Source: Thermodesulfovibrionia bacterium (GTDB taxonomy: Bacteria > Nitrospirota > Thermodesulfovibrionia > UBA6902). From it: 7,152 bases of DNA. Of this stretch, positions 6,029-7,152 are shown piece by piece. Made by a program: the position numbers and the translations under genes. The notes beneath the pieces are model-generated. The model had not been told where the DNA came from and ran no database searches. It worked only from the letters and a program-made list of their open reading frames with translations. The number at the start of each line of letters is the position of its first letter. Within the stretch, counting starts at the first letter, position 1. The stretch is taken from contig CAMYJJ010000150.1 of NCBI GenBank assembly GCA_947258735.1, forward strand, positions 1 through 7,152, read 5' to 3'.

Positions 6029-6337
6029 TTAATGGTGAAATTCCTTCCAGCAGTCTTCATTTTCGATGTTCGATGTAATAATCCGACATAATTCGTTTTC
6101 AGACGGACTGCTTTCCCGGCTGAGGTCCTCCAGCATATCCCGGGGCAGATCAATCATGCACATGTTATCTTTTTTAATCAGCTGAAACCTGTAAAAACGG
6201 GAAGTGAAAAAATAGAATATACGGTAAATGATGATCGTATTATCGAGTTCCCTGATCTGCTTTTCGATACGATTAAAAGAGGGAACATCTTTTTCATCCA
6301 CAATCGGGTCATCAGGATCATTCACGTGTTCATCCAT
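6029..6337 (-). CDS. hypothetical 102-residue protein
   Basis: I do not recognise this protein. It has an acidic, Pro/Asp-rich N-terminus (1-20), a likely helix (FNRIEKQIRELDN, 21-33), an aromatic and basic stretch rich in Ile, Tyr, Phe and Arg (34-52), and a mixed C-terminal half with DLPRDMLEDL (63-72), three cysteines (60, 84, 96) and a final EFHH. The aromatic stretch has three Arg residues and does not look like a normal membrane helix; no signal peptide is visible. A clear Shine-Dalgarno sequence GGAGG (6346-6342) lies 4 nt before the ATG, the best in the window, with a TATAAT just upstream, so the frame is probably real. It lies 95 nt downstream of gyrA and 151 nt upstream of manC; neither neighbour suggests its job. 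Confidence 0.6.
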   Translation of the reverse strand: MDEHVNDPDDPIVDEKDVPSFNRIEKQIRELDNTIIIYRIFYFFTSRFYRFQLIKKDNMCMIDLPRDMLEDLSRESSPSENELCRIITSNIENEDCWKEFHH

Positions 6338-6353
6338 ACAGCCTCCACTGAAA

Positions 6354-6359
6354 ATTATA
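6354..6359 (-). promoter_or_regulatory. possible -10 box for the 102-residue gene
   Basis: A consensus TATAAT on the minus strand lies 16 nt upstream of the ATG at 6337 and just before the GGAGG ribosome site. No good -35 is seen at 16-18 nt. If used, the leader would be only about 10 nt, so the hexamer may be incidental and the gene may instead be read from gyrA. Confidence 0.25.
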
Positions 6360-6375
6360 GATACTTAGTGGCCTC

Positions 6376-6395
6376 ATATATTAGTCTGAATATAT
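6376..6395. repeat. AT-only inverted repeat in the gyrA downstream gap
   Basis: ATATATT (6376-6382) and AATATAT (6389-6395) form a perfect 7-bp dyad around a 6-nt centre, between the gyrA stop and the next gene. An all-AT stem with no following T-tract is a poor terminator; it could be a protein-binding site or chance. Confidence 0.25.
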
Positions 6396-6432
6396 TGGTT
6401 TTTCAGGATACATGCAATATACGCGGTCCTGT

Positions 6433-7152
6433 TTATTCTTTAAACAGGTCTCCGCTTGCACCGTTTTCATCATCCTTATCAACAACGCGGGCCACACTGA
6501 CAACTTTATCTTTCTCTGCAAGATCTATCAGCCTGACCCCCTGGGTGGCCCTTCCGATCAGGGAAATGCTCTTTGCCTTTGTACGGATTGTCTTGCCGCT
6601 GCTTGCAATGATGATTATCTCATCATCTTTTGTCACCTGAAGCACCCCTATAACCTTACCATTTTTAGGGGTCACTTTTATCGTGAACACTCCCTTTCCA
6701 CCTCTGGTCTGAAGCCGGTATTCACTGGCCTTTGTACGCTTGCCATATCCCTTTTCCGTTACGGTGAGAAGTGTAGTATCATCATCAAGTACATCTACCG
6801 ATACAACTTCATCTCCCTCTTTCAGTCTTATTCCGCGGACCCCCTTTGCTACACGTCCCATGGCCCTTGCATTGCTTTCATTAAACCTGATGGATGAACC
6901 GTTCCGGGTACTCAGGTTGATGTCTTTCTTTCCATCAGTTAACCGTACACCGATAAGTTCGTCCCCATCTTCCAGCTTGATCGCATTAATACCGGTTGAA
7001 CGGGGGTGACTGTATGCTGCCAGGGCGGTTTTCTTGACAACCCCGTTTTTCGTGGCCATAAACAGAAACTGGTCATCCTTAAACTCTTTTATCGGAAACA
7101 CAGCGGTGATTCTTTCCCTCTGCGATATATGCAGCATAGTTACCATAGCCTT
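6433..7152 (-). CDS. gyrA: DNA gyrase subunit A, C-terminal part (5' end beyond window)
   Basis: GyrA is the DNA-breaking and rejoining subunit of gyrase, which introduces negative supercoils. The frame is open to the window edge and gives 239 residues, roughly the last 30% of a protein usually 800-900 long, so the catalytic tyrosine region is not seen. What is visible is the beta-pinwheel C-terminal domain that wraps DNA, with repeated blade motifs: GINAIKLEDGDELIGV (54-69), KGVRGIRLKEGDEVVSV (103-119), GGKGVFTIKV (151-160) and GRATQGVRLIDL (200-211). The GyrA box needed for supercoiling reads QTRGGKG (148-154), one residue off the usual Q(R/K)RGG(R/K)G. This box favours gyrase over topoisomerase IV (ParC). 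The protein ends in a short acidic tail. No strong terminator follows. Confidence 0.95.
   Translation of the reverse strand, partial: KAMVTMLHISQRERITAVFPIKEFKDDQFLFMATKNGVVKKTALAAYSHPRSTGINAIKLEDGDELIGVRLTDGKKDINLSTRNGSSIRFNESNARAMGRVAKGVRGIRLKEGDEVVSVDVLDDDTTLLTVTEKGYGKRTKASEYRLQTRGGKGVFTIKVTPKNGKVIGVLQVTKDDEIIIIASSGKTIRTKAKSISLIGRATQGVRLIDLAEKDKVVSVARVVDKDDENGASGDLFKE

Noticed and set aside
5935..6153. 72-residue minus-strand frame overlapping the 102-residue gene, with a plausible-looking tail (RPKTAYVDPYENIFIQFP)
   Set aside because: It overlaps the 102-residue gene in another frame and has no ribosome site at its ATG. A frameshifted C-terminus of that gene is possible but unsupported.
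6412..6897. 161-residue plus-strand frame
   Set aside because: Antisense shadow of the gyrA C-terminal domain.

Overview
The window is ordinary chromosomal DNA of moderate GC content from what looks like a Gram-negative bacterium. Evidence for Gram-negative: an OmpA/MotB-type peptidoglycan-binding protein, an ExeA/GspA-type secretion ATPase and a bifunctional ManC-type enzyme. Protein style would fit Nitrospirota, Desulfobacterota or Brocadiales-like Planctomycetota, but I cannot settle the phylum by eye. No tRNA, rRNA, CRISPR array, insertion sequence or phage gene is visible.

Layout. Positions 1-508 (minus strand) hold the N-terminal two thirds of tadA (tRNA adenosine deaminase, cut by the window edge) and, overlapping its start by 8 nt, a 49-residue cysteine-rich protein. 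Upstream, 509-994 has no firm gene. It carries overlapping short reading frames that may be gene debris, and two plausible sigma-70 promoters facing apart, one for the tadA unit and one for tyrS. tyrS (tyrosyl-tRNA synthetase) occupies 995-2209 on the plus strand and converges on a minus-strand block. In transcription order that block, right to left, is: the 3' third of gyrA (6433-7152), an unrecognised 102-residue protein (6029-6337), manC (4450-5877) behind a good promoter, an OmpA-like protein (3451-4152 plus an upstream in-frame extension), and an ExeA-type AAA+ ATPase (2309-3445), only 5 nt downstream of the OmpA-like gene.

How the genes fit together. gyrA, tyrS and tadA are housekeeping genes. 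manC makes GDP-mannose for surface polysaccharide or glycan. The OmpA-like/ExeA-like pair looks like a two-gene envelope module: a cytoplasmic ATPase with one C-terminal membrane helix, beside a membrane-anchored, Pro/Glu-rich, peptidoglycan-binding partner. In classical ExeA the peptidoglycan-binding domain is fused to the ATPase; here it seems to be on the neighbour.

Most worth a second look: (1) the OmpA-like gene has a convincing N-terminal membrane segment but no normal start codon for it, and an in-frame TAA lies between the only upstream ATG and that segment; (2) the small Cys-rich protein coupled to tadA and the apparently broken frames upstream of it; (3) the ATPase/OmpA module. I found no clearly new multi-gene system.
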